A stretch of DNA of 24,414 nucleotides from Spongospora subterranea. Its lineage: Eukaryota; Endomyxa; Phytomyxea; Plasmodiophorida; Plasmodiophoridae. Of this stretch, positions 11,201-21,323 are shown one piece after another (positions within the stretch are counted from its first letter, which is position 1; each line of letters starts with the position of its first letter). Location: NCBI GenBank assembly GCA_900404475.1, contig OUQQ01000282.1:1-24414 (forward strand). The letters run 5' to 3'. Position numbers and translations under genes: made by a program. The notes beneath the pieces were generated by a model that did no database searches, was not told the origin of the DNA, and was given only the letters and a program-made list of their open reading frames with translations.

Positions 11201-14200
11201 CCGCCAGTAGAGTATCTTCCTACCGGGCATATCTGGCAGCTTGATGCTCCTGATACATTACTGAATTGTCCTTCAGGGCAGTCCGGACAAACTGATTGCC
11301 CCAAAGCAGATTGGCTTGTGCCAAGACCGCAATTTTTGCAACTAATTTGGCCGCCTTCGTTTTGATACGTCCCCATAGGGCATAGCGTAGATGAATTTGA
11401 TCCCTGCATTGCACTAAACGATCCAGGGGGAGCTTGAATGCAAGTTATCGATTTTGCAGTCGGAGCGAAACTTCCAGGATCACATTTTGAGCATGAATCT
11501 AAAGTGAGAGAAGAAACAGTGCCAGCAGGACAAACATTGCAGCTTGTCAAACCAGGTACTGCAGAGAACATACCGAGACTGCATTTTTCGCACGAAGTTA
11601 CGCCGATCGCACTAGACGCTCGTCCAGGTTCGCAGTTGGCACAAAGTGTCGTGTTAAACCCATGGGTTCCAGGTGGACAGAATATGCATTTTGTTGACCC
11701 GTATCCAACAGCCGTACTACCAGGAATACACTCCTCGCATTGAAGTGCATTTAGGACATTTGAATATGTGCCAGGCAAACACTTAGTACACGTGTTTCCG
11801 TCAACAAACTCTCCTGGATTGCACTTGGTGTAGGAGAGAGTGGCGTTAGGTGAGCTACCAATTGTGCCTCCATTTTGAATAACAATAACGGTCCGTTCCA
11901 TTCCTGATCCTTTTGGGCTGTTACAAGTTACTCGTCGCTGCGGAAAGCTAGCATCGTGTTGGACGGATAAACACGGCGCTCCTCCGACAAAAACTAATGC
12001 CGGACCAAAGAAATTTTGCCCGTTGATGGTGATTCTTGTTCCACCGGCTCGCGAGCAATTGCTTGTTGATCCCGGTAACGGGTCTCCATCATTACAGCCC
12101 GAGACAGACGTGATTGTAGGTGGGGCATACGAGAATAAATTGACAGGACGTGAAAACAACACACCCGAAGACGCAACAACCTCCAAATTCAACCCGGCAC
12201 CTGCATCAACACGACACGTGTACTGGTTTGACGATATAAAAGTTCGCAATAAGCACGCGCTAGTTGACATCCGCGTGCTGACGTCCTCGGCGAAATTTGC
12301 ACCTGTTATCGTCAAAATAGAACCTCCTTCCGTCGAACATCCCGAAGTAGAATTTCCGGCCTGGGTCAGGAATTGAGCAAAAATCCACACAATGCGTGCA
12401 AAGTATCTAACCTGAACAGGACATCCTTCTATCCTGTATACGTTTGGGGCGATAGGATAAGAATAACGGAAAGAACTCGGCGCCGAGACTTGATTCAAGG
12501 CGGTGATTACGAATTGCAGAAGAGAACCCTCNCAATAAGCACGCGCTAGTTGACATCCGCGTGCTGACGTCCTCGGCGAAATTTGCACCTGTTATCGTCA
12601 AAATAGAACCTCCTTCCGTCGAACATCCCGAAGTAGAATTTCCGGCCTGGGTCAGGAATTGAGCAAAAAATCCACACAATGCGTGCAAAGTATCTAACCT
12701 GAACAGGACATCCTTCTATCCTGTATACGTTTGGGGCGATAGGATAAGAATAACGGAAAGAACTCGGCGCCGAGACTTGATTCAAGGCGGTGATTACGAA
12801 TTGCAGAAGAGAACCCTCTCCTGGAGATGTTCTACAGGAAATCTCGACCATTTCAGAGCTGTGGTCAACAACCGTCAAACCTATTGAAACGCAAGAATAT
12901 TGGTCGTAGTTAGGACTAGAGCCATAGGAAATCGACAGAAGGGCAGGATTGGTGCCGACTCTTTTGGCTCTGAACACGATTATCTGTCCTTCGGTTGTAT
13001 TGACTTGTAGAAAACTTGACCTGAGTGAAGAATCCGCTGACCCCAGGGATGCTGCGACAAACAGAGGAATTGGGTGTGACAGTGAATCAGATCCGAAGGT
13101 AGAAAGCTGTGGGCCAGATCCGACTTGAAAACGTAACCCAGATCCCACACTGTCTGGAAGCAAACAAGATATGGTGGTTTGACCATTTTGCAAAGATTCA
13201 TTCTTCACATTAGTACAGGAAAATAACGACGAACGCGAAGGGTCGCCAAATACGACAGTAATGGGGTTTGCCTCAACATGGAGACATTTCAACCAGGCGT
13301 AAAGGACTGGCGGACTCGTCATAGTCCAATTAGCAGTGACGTTGCCGTTGACGTTGGCCTTGTACAAACCGCCTCCAGAGGTCTTGATAGTCAGCGAGTT
13401 GGGTACAAGAACAGGCCCAGAGTAGGATAATCCAGTTTTAGAGGTTGATTGACTATTTAGAGAAGATGGTCCAACTGATACCGCAACGATGAGAGAAAAC
13501 CCTCCAGTGGCCCTTTGCGGTAATCTGCATTTTAGAGATTGAACTGGAGTATTGTATGAATAGATCACATTTGAACATGGTAAGTTGCCAACTGTGATAT
13601 TTGCGCCTGCAGCTAAATTCTGCCCAACAATTGTAATTGTTGTTCCTCCCAGCACTGAACAATCAGAGGTAGATGCCCCATCAAATACAGGACACCCTGA
13701 AACGGACGTGATAGTGGGAGGTGAATATGAAAATATCGCACCAGAACCCGTCTGGCCACCAACTGTTATTAGCAATGGCAGCATGGTTCCACTGCCGCTG
13801 GGCAACGAACACAATAGGGACGAATGAGTATGACCAGGGTTGACAGCGCATGGTTTGCCACCAACGGTTACATCTACTTGATCGGATGTTCCACCAAAGT
13901 TGGCGCCAGTCAATTGCAGAGTATTTCCTGGTCCGGCTTCGGTCGCTCCTGTCGCAGCAACCACTGTAGAAATTACAGGCGGCTGATACGAGAAGAGCCC
14001 GTTGCCGGTTGAACTACTTTGCCCGGCACTGTTAGTAACAATGACGTCTAAATTCTTTCCTGTCCCTGAAGGACAAAGGCATTCAATAGAGTTCTGTTGG
14101 TACCCAGCGCCAGAAACTGTGCAATTTTTTCCTCCGATGGTGACCCTTACAAGCCCTTGTGCTGGACCAAACTCACGACCCAAAATCCGGACCAGGATAC

Positions 14201-17200
14201 CACCCGATGTTGGGCCGTTTGCTGCGAGAATGAATAAGTAATCATAACGAACCAGTTAAAATCGAATACCTGGATTGAGAGAAGTTATGGTGCTGGAACG
14301 ATAGCTGAGGAAGACAGTAGTTTTTTGGCCACCAGCGTCCAATATCAAAGGCAAATTTGATCCTGAACCTTTCGCAGCTATACAGCGGATACGATTGTGC
14401 GACTGTGTTCCAGAAACAATTTCACATGATTGTCCCGCAAAACTGATTGCTGTTTGCGTGCCGAAGGACGTTCCGGATATAATGAGGACACCGGAACCAT
14501 CTGTTGGAACTTTGACGTCTGCAGAATTTAAAACAACTATTGGCGGGATAATGATAGGAGGTGCGTAGGAAAACAGTATACTATTGGAAATCTGTCCTTT
14601 TACGTTGACAGTTAAGGCCAAGTTTGCACCTTGACCGACAGGAACGGTGCATGTGATTTGCACATGATTGAGAACCAAATTAGTACTGGGGCATACTTTG
14701 CCTCCGATTGTAGCATAGCCTGATGTCCCGAAGTTCACCCCAGCAATAGTGATTACGTCAACACCAGCAGTTGAAAACAGCGTTGTTGAGCCATTGAACG
14801 ATGTAATTACAGGACCGTTATAGGCGATGTTGACAGAATTACTCTTCTGGGAACCAAGAGATACTTGCACAGAAACCAACGAGCCTTCGCCTTGAGGCAA
14901 CGTACAGATAATGCGACTTTGATTTTGAAAAGAAACTGGGCAAATGCTTCCACCGACCTGAACTGTACTGAAAGTGCCAAAATCGCGGCCGTTCACCGTT
15001 ATCGGAACTTGACCCAACGTTGGAAACGAATTGCCTGTAACGGTTGATATTTGAGGGCCAAAATACGAGATAAGAAACGTCTCAGTTGATAGAAGCCCGT
15101 CGACCGAAACGGTAACTGTTTCGTCGATTCCATTACCTTCAGGAAGAGTACAGTTGATTTGGGTGTGGGAATGTGCAATTACGGCACAATCGGATGTGCC
15201 AGCAATAGTGACAGAGATTACCGCCGATGGCGCCCCGAAGTTTAGACCATCGATTGTCATCATGGCATTTCCAGCAGTAGCAAACCTTGACGGTGATACC
15301 TGAGTGATTGAGGGCGGTAGATAGGATATTTGGACTGAGCTAGATCGCTGGTTTCCAACAGTTATATACAGAGCAATAGCTTTCCCTGAGCCCGGTGGAC
15401 ACTTGAACGAAACCTGTTTATGAGGCAGAAGGCCAATCACAGGTAACGAATTGGTCAGAAAACTGATTATCGCCAAAGAAGAATTTGGTCCAAAATTGTC
15501 CCCGTTGACTGTGATGATAGTAGTTCCTTTGGAATCACATCCCGAGCTTGGAGTGAAAGAAGTTATTGAAGGCGGAATAAACGATATAGCATTGGATAAT
15601 GTTGACGTTTTCGTAGGATTGGAACTCGTTCTAGTTATAGAAACGTTCAGATTCTGTCCAACTGAAGGCGCGATTTGGCACTTGATCAGACTTTGCGAAT
15701 AGAAGGTGACTGGGCAAGCAATTCCAGAAATGTCGACGAGACCGCTGGTGCCAAAACTCCGCCCAGAAATGGTTAATATGGAATTCGACGTGTTGGTTGA
15801 GAATAATTGTGGCGAAACAGACGACGCTGTTGGTGAAGTGAATTGCAATGCGGACGAATAAGTGGATTTTCCGTCGGCCGTGGTGAGTTTGAAGGTGCCA
15901 TTGACGCCAGAGAGCGCTGGCGTGGTACACTTGACAACAGTATGAGTCCAACCATCGGCCTGGTCACAAAGTCAAACGGGGGCCAAGTAAACCGCATCAA
16001 TTCTAACTCACCTGAATATTGCATGGGCTATTGCCATCAAGAAAAACGACACTTCCTGAAATGGATCCGAAACTTGAACCGGTGAGGGTAATTACCGTCC
16101 CCCCATTAGTATCAACAGAGGCTGGACTGGAACTCGACACCGAGGGCGAGCGGAAAGAAAAGTAAGACGACAAGACAGAACTGCGTCCTCCTTGAGGAAC
16201 CTCTACTCTTACATCAAGATTGGTCCCGGATCCAGGAGCGACCTGACATTGCACTGCAGCATGCGAGAATACGCTAGATATGCAGCTAATACCGCCAATT
16301 GACCCAAATCCAGAGGCTCCTAGACTAGAACCTTGAAATTGGACAGTCGTACCCTCGGTAGGTGAATTTGATGGGGAGACGGCCAATAAAACGGGAGCGC
16401 TGTATGCGAAAATGATATTCGTGTTAGAGATGCGGCCTAGAACGTTGACGAATACTTGAAGATCGTTTCCTTGCCCAGCCGGAGCGGCGCAAGTTATCCG
16501 CGTATGCCCAAGAGTTGGCCCAGACGCCGAAACACACTCGACGGCACTGTTCAACGTCGAATCGGTGGAATGGCGGAAGTACACCTTCCCCGTCAGGCCG
16601 AAATTGGACCCGTCGACGACGATCGGATAGGTCCCGACAGTGGATCCGAAGAGTGGGGAGACGGTGGTAACGGTAGGAGCGAGGTAGTCGATATACACGC
16701 CAGCCAGCACATTAGACTGATCGAAGATGGTAACAGTGGGAAAGAGCGAGACCCCCTCTCCAGCCGACATCACACACGTTAATCTCGTATGAGCCACAGT
16801 GACAATGACGGATCCACACGATTTCGTCCCGATATTGACAGATACGACCCCGGAACCAACCGCACCGAAATTGACGCCGCTGATGGTGAGGGTTCCCCCG
16901 ATCGTGGGCATGCCGACCGCATTGCTCGGGTAAGTCACTGATGTTAAAACTGGGGGATTGTACTTGTAGACTACGTTAGATTGGGATAACTGAGAATTGA
17001 CAGTGATTTTAACCGTGGCTGAGGACCCATATCCTGAAAAGCAATGTCTTAGAAAAACCACGTATGGGGGACATTCAAAAGCAATGCAGTACCGGCAGGA
17101 ATAACGCATTTCAGAATTTTGTGCGGAGTGATAAACGCAGGTGACGAACATGTCCATTGGCCATCAAATAAGACACTGACTTTGGTGATATCGGAGCCGA

Positions 17201-18182
17201 AATCAGTTCCTGTTAGTGTGATGAATCCTCCGCCTGTTGTATTGCCACTTGAAGGAAAGATACTGGTGATCGACGGTCCCGCGTAAGAAAACGCAGAGCT
17301 GGCCGTTTGTCCCGAAGAATTGACGGTTAGTATTGAATTGATACCGGAAGCTATTGGACACGCGACGATTAACTGTGTCTGAGCACTGGAGCTAATTGTC
17401 GCTGCAACACCATTGATCTTGACGGTAGGACTAGTTCCGAAATTGGAGCCAAGCACCGTAAGCGAAACACTGCCATCTGTTTTCAACAAACTGGGATTAA
17501 TACTTGAAATCGACGGAACTGCAAATGAGAAAAGAACTGTGAGCTTTGAAGCTGGAATAATCGTATTCCAGATGAACAGGGGAACTGAAGTTCCTCCAGC
17601 GGAAGCGGGAATTTTAACAACAACCGTTTCAGGGAGCCCGATACTGTATTTTGGTGTTAACGGCGTTTGCGTATATGGCGCAAATTTGTCCCAATCCGGC
17701 CAATACTGTTTGGTGTTCGATACCACCGTCAGCGTCTGACCGTTCATTTGGAAAACTGGAGGGTACGTCCTTGTAAAAGCACTATTATAAAGTGTGAAAT
17801 ATCGCCCAACAATAGTCACAACGTCGGTTCCGTCCGTTAAAAGCCCGGTTTGCTTGTTTGTACTGCGTATAACCATCAGATATTTGTTGTTTGCACTTTG
17901 AGTAGGTACTGACCTCAACAAAACTGGTTTCATACAGTCGGCATAGTAATCTTTGTGACAATCGCCAAAAACTTGGCATTGTGCACCGCAGGAATACGTA
18001 ACAAAGCGTTCAATAGTGCATGTATTCCATGAATAGGTCTCATTCCCTGCTGTTCCCGCAGTCTGCTTTGTACAATATCCACCAGGACCGAAATTTTCAC
18101 ATAAATAGTTGGGGGTTAAACAAACCCCAGGTTCACCATACTCAAGTATGCACGAAACAAGCACCGCCAATAACAGCCACAT
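5226..18182 (-). CDS. Giant multi-pass surface protein with IPT/TIG and GCC2/GCC3 repeat ectodomain
   Basis: Predicted 3742 aa from 29 exons. It starts with a signal peptide (MWLLLAVLVSCIL) and a Cys-rich segment with a somatomedin-B-like CQVFGDCHKDY. About 18 IPT/TIG domains follow (residues about 225-1950), then about 69 short Cys units of the GCC2/GCC3, ephrin-receptor-like type (about 1950-3180). Next come an EGF-like knot (GPLCAVCHDGFYL), a first membrane helix (about 3262-3285), several more helices including FFILLYPVGIPLFFFIML and a final one near LSILLIVMIGSFTLLFV, and a basic then acidic cytoplasmic tail. Proteins with this ectodomain and membrane block occur in protists; their role is unknown, with adhesion, sensing or a channel all possible. 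Introns: 5688-5738, 5855-5902, 6012-6061, 6213-6248, 6415-6463, 6599-6646, 6837-6890, 7205-7260, 7307-7365, 7617-7663, 7806-7838, 8126-8180, 8387-8442, 8589-8655, 8771-8822 (GC-AG), 9063-9116, 9218-9268, 9378-9433, 9580-9632, 9846-9893, 10108-10165, 10615-10666, 10866-10913, 11067-11116, 12361-12411, 14222-14269, 15960-16011, 17034-17092. The exons total 11229 nt, a multiple of three, once the assembly duplication is counted once. Confidence 0.88.
7366..11823 (-). repeat. Array of about 69 GCC2/GCC3-type cysteine units (inside the receptor gene)
   Basis: The translated exons repeat a unit of about 18 residues with the pattern C-x-x-C-P-x-G-[TRK]-[FY]-S...G...C. I counted about 69 C-x-x-G cores by hand. 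The upstream part, exon 12360-11117, holds about 14 units without an intron. The rest is cut by an intron every one to six units. The fold family (TNFR/ephrin-receptor-like Cys modules) is well known as an extracellular spacer or binding rod. The count is manual and may be off by a few. Confidence 0.85.
11830..17513 (-). repeat. Tandem IPT/TIG domains (about 18) inside the receptor gene
   Basis: The exons encode repeated Ig-like IPT/TIG domains, each beginning [PG]-P-x-I-T-S-[IV]-x-P and carrying a core T-I-x-G-x-N-F-G followed by a G-x-x-C strand. I count about 18, one or two of them degenerate (around 13,000-13,400). In contrast to the Cys array, this block has few introns, with exons up to 1690 nt. 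IPT/TIG domains are common in extracellular receptors such as plexins and MET, and in protist surface proteins. Confidence 0.85.
12247..12818. repeat. Assembly artefact: 285/286-bp direct duplication around a single N
   Basis: Positions 12247-12531 and 12533-12818 are the same sequence. The only difference I see is a run of five versus six A residues after TTGAG-C. The single N at 12532 lies exactly between them. This is the signature of two contig ends that overlap but were not merged at scaffolding. Each copy contains the same exon ends and the same 51/52-nt intron (12361-12411 and 12647-12698). Counting one copy gives an uninterrupted receptor frame. Confidence 0.93.
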
Positions 18183-18933
18183 TGTGGCGAGGTTACCGGC
18201 AGCGGCTTACAGGAAAGTAAGTCGCGACAACGATGCGGTTGGTGAAGAAGAGGGTATACGGGCAGCTGGTTGGCGCCAGTTAGAGTAGCATTGGCCAGTT
18301 GAAGTGCCAATTTAACGGGTAGGTTGCCTGTAACAGGTCTCATAGTGGCCCTTCTTGTTCCTTTATTATGCACTGTCACAGTCAAGGGAATCCAGGGCGA
18401 ACCTGATGCAACTTGTAGGTGAAGCTGATCACCACGATTATTTTTTGCTGATTTTTCCAGTTACCTTCTGCATAACGCTTTATTATACCTATCTGGAAGT
18501 CGCAAAAATTTTACCCATAGCTCACAGCGTATTATCCATAAACCAATTTTATGTAGCAGCGTATTGTATGTAGGAGGGTTCCCTTACATATGAAATAGCG
18601 TATAAATATCGTCTGAATCGAGGGGTTGAACTTTCTTATAATGTGTGTAGGTCGATATTTTAGATATAAGTTCAGCGATTATACCAATAATGTGCCCGTT
18701 GGCATCCCATTAACCCCATCGATGTGTGGGCCTATAAATACTGTGACTTACAGTGATCTCTCTGTCATTTCCTGACTGCATTCATCCCATATTGCCACCT
18801 TATCGTCATCATCATCCCACTAGGGTTCTTCTACTGTAATTCATTATCAGAATCAGCGCAACTTGTTCACTTTAGCCATTGGTTGTGATCTTTTGTTGGA
18901 GAGAAATAAGCAGACGTGCTTGATCCACACCAA
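18183..18933. promoter_or_regulatory. Divergent promoter region between the receptor gene and gene A
   Basis: About 750 bp separate the receptor start (minus, 18182) from gene A start (plus, 18934). No coding segment is convincing here. Two identical TATAAATA boxes occur on the plus strand, at about 18601-18608 and 18733-18740. The second lies about 195 bp upstream of gene A's ATG, a plausible TATA distance if there is a 5' UTR. I see no comparable TATA box facing the receptor. Regulatory function is inferred from position only. Confidence 0.4.
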
Positions 18934-19740
18934 ATGGAACCTACAACCAAAGAGTCTGGCGTCCGCCATCTCAGCGCCATGTTCAATCAGAAATGTGCTG
19001 AACCATCTGGGCAGCAAAATGGGGATGTTGCTGATGTACAGCCTGAGACCCTTCATTTTTTTGTTTCGTAATATTGGTTCAGGCGAAATCAGAACCTTCG
19101 ACGCCGTCGGTTAGCGAGCTTCGCGCAAGGCTTAGCTCATCGATCAAGCCGAATCAGCTGGCAATCCATAGACCGATTCACAGCTATAAAACTGATCAAC
19201 AGGCTCCAAACAGATTGAGGTCATTGAACAACAGTTTCGATTTTGTACGACCTAAAACAGCAATCAGCCAACGTCTGATCGATGCCGTTGATAGGGCAAC
19301 GGATCAGATGGAGTCTCTAGTCCTACAGCGGCTGAGGATATTGATAAAGGAACCGACGCTCCATCAAAACCATTCGGGAAGGTGTTTGACAACACTCTAC
19401 AGACGGTATGGCGCAAGGCAGATCGCACACCAACACGGATTGATCACTATTTCCAGGGAATGTCACAAGAACATCAGCACCAAAGGACTGCCACCAGTGT
19501 TTCCGCCATCAAATCCCAACTGAATTTAACCATGCCAATGATGCAATTCGGTATAATCAAAGACTACTCACGATGGAGGAACGGTTGACGAAGTGATGTG
19601 TAGGCGGGAAACCTTATGCTGGGAAGAAGGCAGCGTCATCGTTGGACATCACGAGCAGGGCTTTCACAGAGCCTAATAAGATTGCGGTGAAGAACGATGA
19701 GGTGATGTGGCGTAACCATAATGACTTCACCCAACTATAA
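18934..19740 (+). CDS. Hypothetical 218-aa protein (gene A)
   Basis: Four exons, 18934-19035, 19083-19244, 19295-19550 and 19604-19740, join through GT-AG introns of 47, 50 and 53 nt to give 218 residues. An in-frame TAA at 18907 precedes the ATG, and no earlier ATG lies in that open stretch. The protein is hydrophilic and rich in Ser, Pro and Gln, without membrane segments, and looks mostly disordered. Two short blocks stand out: an N-terminal VRHLSAMFNQ and, near residues 160-185, a V-S-A-I-K-S-Q-L-N-L stretch followed by GGKP. The latter resembles a motif in gene B just downstream. I do not recognise a family. The two may be related cytoskeletal adaptor-like proteins, but that is speculative. 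The intron joins are supported by the phase sum and by the sensible C-terminal exon. Confidence 0.65.
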
Positions 19741-19870
19741 TCATGGACAACAGGACGTTGGAATGCCATTTGCCTCTGATCCAGCTCTGTCAACATTATC
19801 GCCCGCTCAACCGTCGTTCTCTAATGAAATCTGTAGATAACCCCAGCTGACCTGCAATCTTTACAGACAC

Positions 19871-20472
19871 ATGTCCAAACGAGTATCGGATCTGCAATCT
19901 AAACTGGCCTTTAATCCTCTGATGCTTACTCCAGGTGAACACACGTATCATGCACTTGGGTTATTGCACTGAAACCGTCAATAGGGGCTCTGAATCGGGC
20001 TAGTTCGTTGCAGTCGAAATCAACGACAGTGCCAGTTGTGCCTGAACTTCAACCTGATAGCCAGCTAAATCGTCCGACCATCAGCAGAGGATCTAGAAGA
20101 GGGAGAAGCGTGGCCAAGTTCGCTTGCGATCAGCGTTCCAGCGCCACGATTGACGAAGTTGCTGAAATTGCGATATCGTTGGGGCAATCATCGGTGGAAT
20201 GCGCGGTTGCGATCGACAGCAATCTGAGCATATCGTGTGAATCGATTGACGGTCCAGGCGACACTCTCACGAATAGCACAATGTCCCCCATCATCGAGAG
20301 CAGCAGCGAGTCGACGAAACCCGATTCGCCCAACGATGCAACGGGGGTTTCGACGGTGAAGAAGGACACAGACGTGGTTCAATGCGAGGCAAGCGAAAGC
20401 GAGAAGGTCCACGAAAGCGACGGCGACGAAAACGAGAACGTCTCAGGTGTCAAAGCGGAACTCATCCCGTAA
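19871..20472 (+). CDS. Hypothetical 183-aa protein with CapZIP/FAM21-like short motifs (gene B)
   Basis: Two exons (19871-19934 and 19985-20472) with a 50-nt GT-AG intron give 183 aa. The join creates VSDLQSKLAFNPLMLTPG followed by ALNRAS. This resembles the L-x-x-x-L-x-x-N-P-x-x-L-x-P-G block seen in capping-protein-associated proteins such as FAM21 and CapZIP. Some 25 residues later, LNRPTISRGSRRGRS loosely resembles their basic CPI (capping-protein interaction) motif. The rest is acidic and Ser-rich, ending near DGDENEN, and is probably disordered. If the resemblance is real, the protein would bind actin capping protein. Only short motifs support this, so function is a hypothesis. A TTTACAG just before the ATG could be the acceptor of a 5' UTR intron. 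Confidence 0.65.
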
Positions 20473-20595
20473 GACACAATAGGTGGATGATGATCAACTA
20501 AAGTACTGCTGCGACATTAGGTCAACAACTTCCCAAAGCGACGTTCTCGACAACAGCCAGGTTGGAACTACATTGTAAGGAATCTGCTATCGAAA

Positions 20596-21024
20596 ATGTT
20601 TTGTAAGACGGTTCTGCCTACTTTTTCATTATTGTCCCCAGTGTCGGAAGTGAAGATGTTTCGGCAAATCTTTCAGAATCACAATCGTAAGACGCTGTTT
20701 ATTCATGATCTCTATATAACTGAAACAAAGGGAGCCCGCGAATTTGTTGGTGAACTCGGTGAACAGCCCTCCACAACCGATATCGTAGGTTTGCGAGGCA
20801 ACGGATGGTCGCTGATATTGATTTCAGTGTGGTTCAACCTCAGAGATCCCGACCCATCTGCTCAAACAGCAATTGCAGTTCCCCAACTGGAGCTCAATAC
20901 CACTGTTGTTGACACGATCATGGTTGATAATGCCAACACGCCCATTAGGTACTCGGGACTCGGTCCCCGAACGTGCTCACTCAACTGCTTGTCCAACTAT
21001 AGGATTGAAGACAGAAATTCGTAA
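20596..21024 (+). CDS. Small hypothetical protein, exon structure uncertain (gene C)
   Basis: The open frame from ATG 20596 to TAA 21022-21024 gives 142 aa. It includes two stop-free candidate introns whose lengths are multiples of three: 20603-20641 (39 nt) and about 20949-21002 (54 nt). Splicing both would leave 111 aa. The stretch MFRQIFQNHNRKTLFIHDLY looks like real protein. A third candidate intron (GTAGGT...GATTTCAG, about 20806-20849) would switch to another frame that stays open to about 21106. I cannot choose between these and recognise no family. It lies 123 nt after gene B on the same strand. Confidence 0.4.
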   Translation: MFCKTVLPTFSLLSPVSEVKMFRQIFQNHNRKTLFIHDLYITETKGAREFVGELGEQPSTTDIVGLRGNGWSLILISVWFNLRDPDPSAQTAIAVPQLELNTTVVDTIMVDNANTPIRYSGLGPRTCSLNCLSNYRIEDRNS

Positions 21025-21171
21025 TATAATAGATCGCCTTAGTATCTTACTATCAACGCCTCCACTCTCAGTAAATAGTTTATTGGCAATCCCTCATACT
21101 TTATAATGAAAAACAGAAACCATGTTGCCGAGTGATGTCTGTTTGCCCAATGTACAGCACCGTAGTACATG

Positions 21172-21197
21172 CCATAGCGCATGCCATGGCGCTATGG
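21172..21197. repeat. Perfect 9-bp inverted repeat (hairpin) upstream of gene D
   Basis: CCATAGCGC (21172-21180) and its exact complement GCGCTATGG (21189-21197) flank an 8-nt spacer, ATGCCATG. The region also contains two CATGCCAT direct repeats. It lies about 130 bp upstream of gene D's ATG, so a regulatory-protein site or an RNA hairpin in the 5' UTR is possible. No function is shown. Confidence 0.6.
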
Positions 21198-21323
21198 GAA
21201 CTATCTGTGACGATAGAACGGGACCTTGATGATGTCTGACTGGGGGTTGATATCGACCTGTCAACTCAACGGGTGTGCGATTTCGGTCGATGCACATTCC
21301 CGTCACCCGATCCTAACGACGAA

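Noticed and set aside
12407..12688. A duplicated IPT exon as a real internal repeat
   Set aside because: The copies are identical apart from one homopolymer base and abut a single N. True IPT repeats in this gene are strongly diverged.
10901..14241. Plus-strand open frames opposite the receptor gene (for example 11438-11743, 12023-12376, 13585-13827)
   Set aside because: They mirror the repeat structure of the minus-strand exons and show no family motifs. The minus-strand reading matches IPT/TIG and GCC domains.
18355..18573. A 72-aa plus-strand open frame in the divergent promoter
   Set aside because: Its composition is not protein-like, it has no splice or family support, and it lies between two well-placed gene starts.
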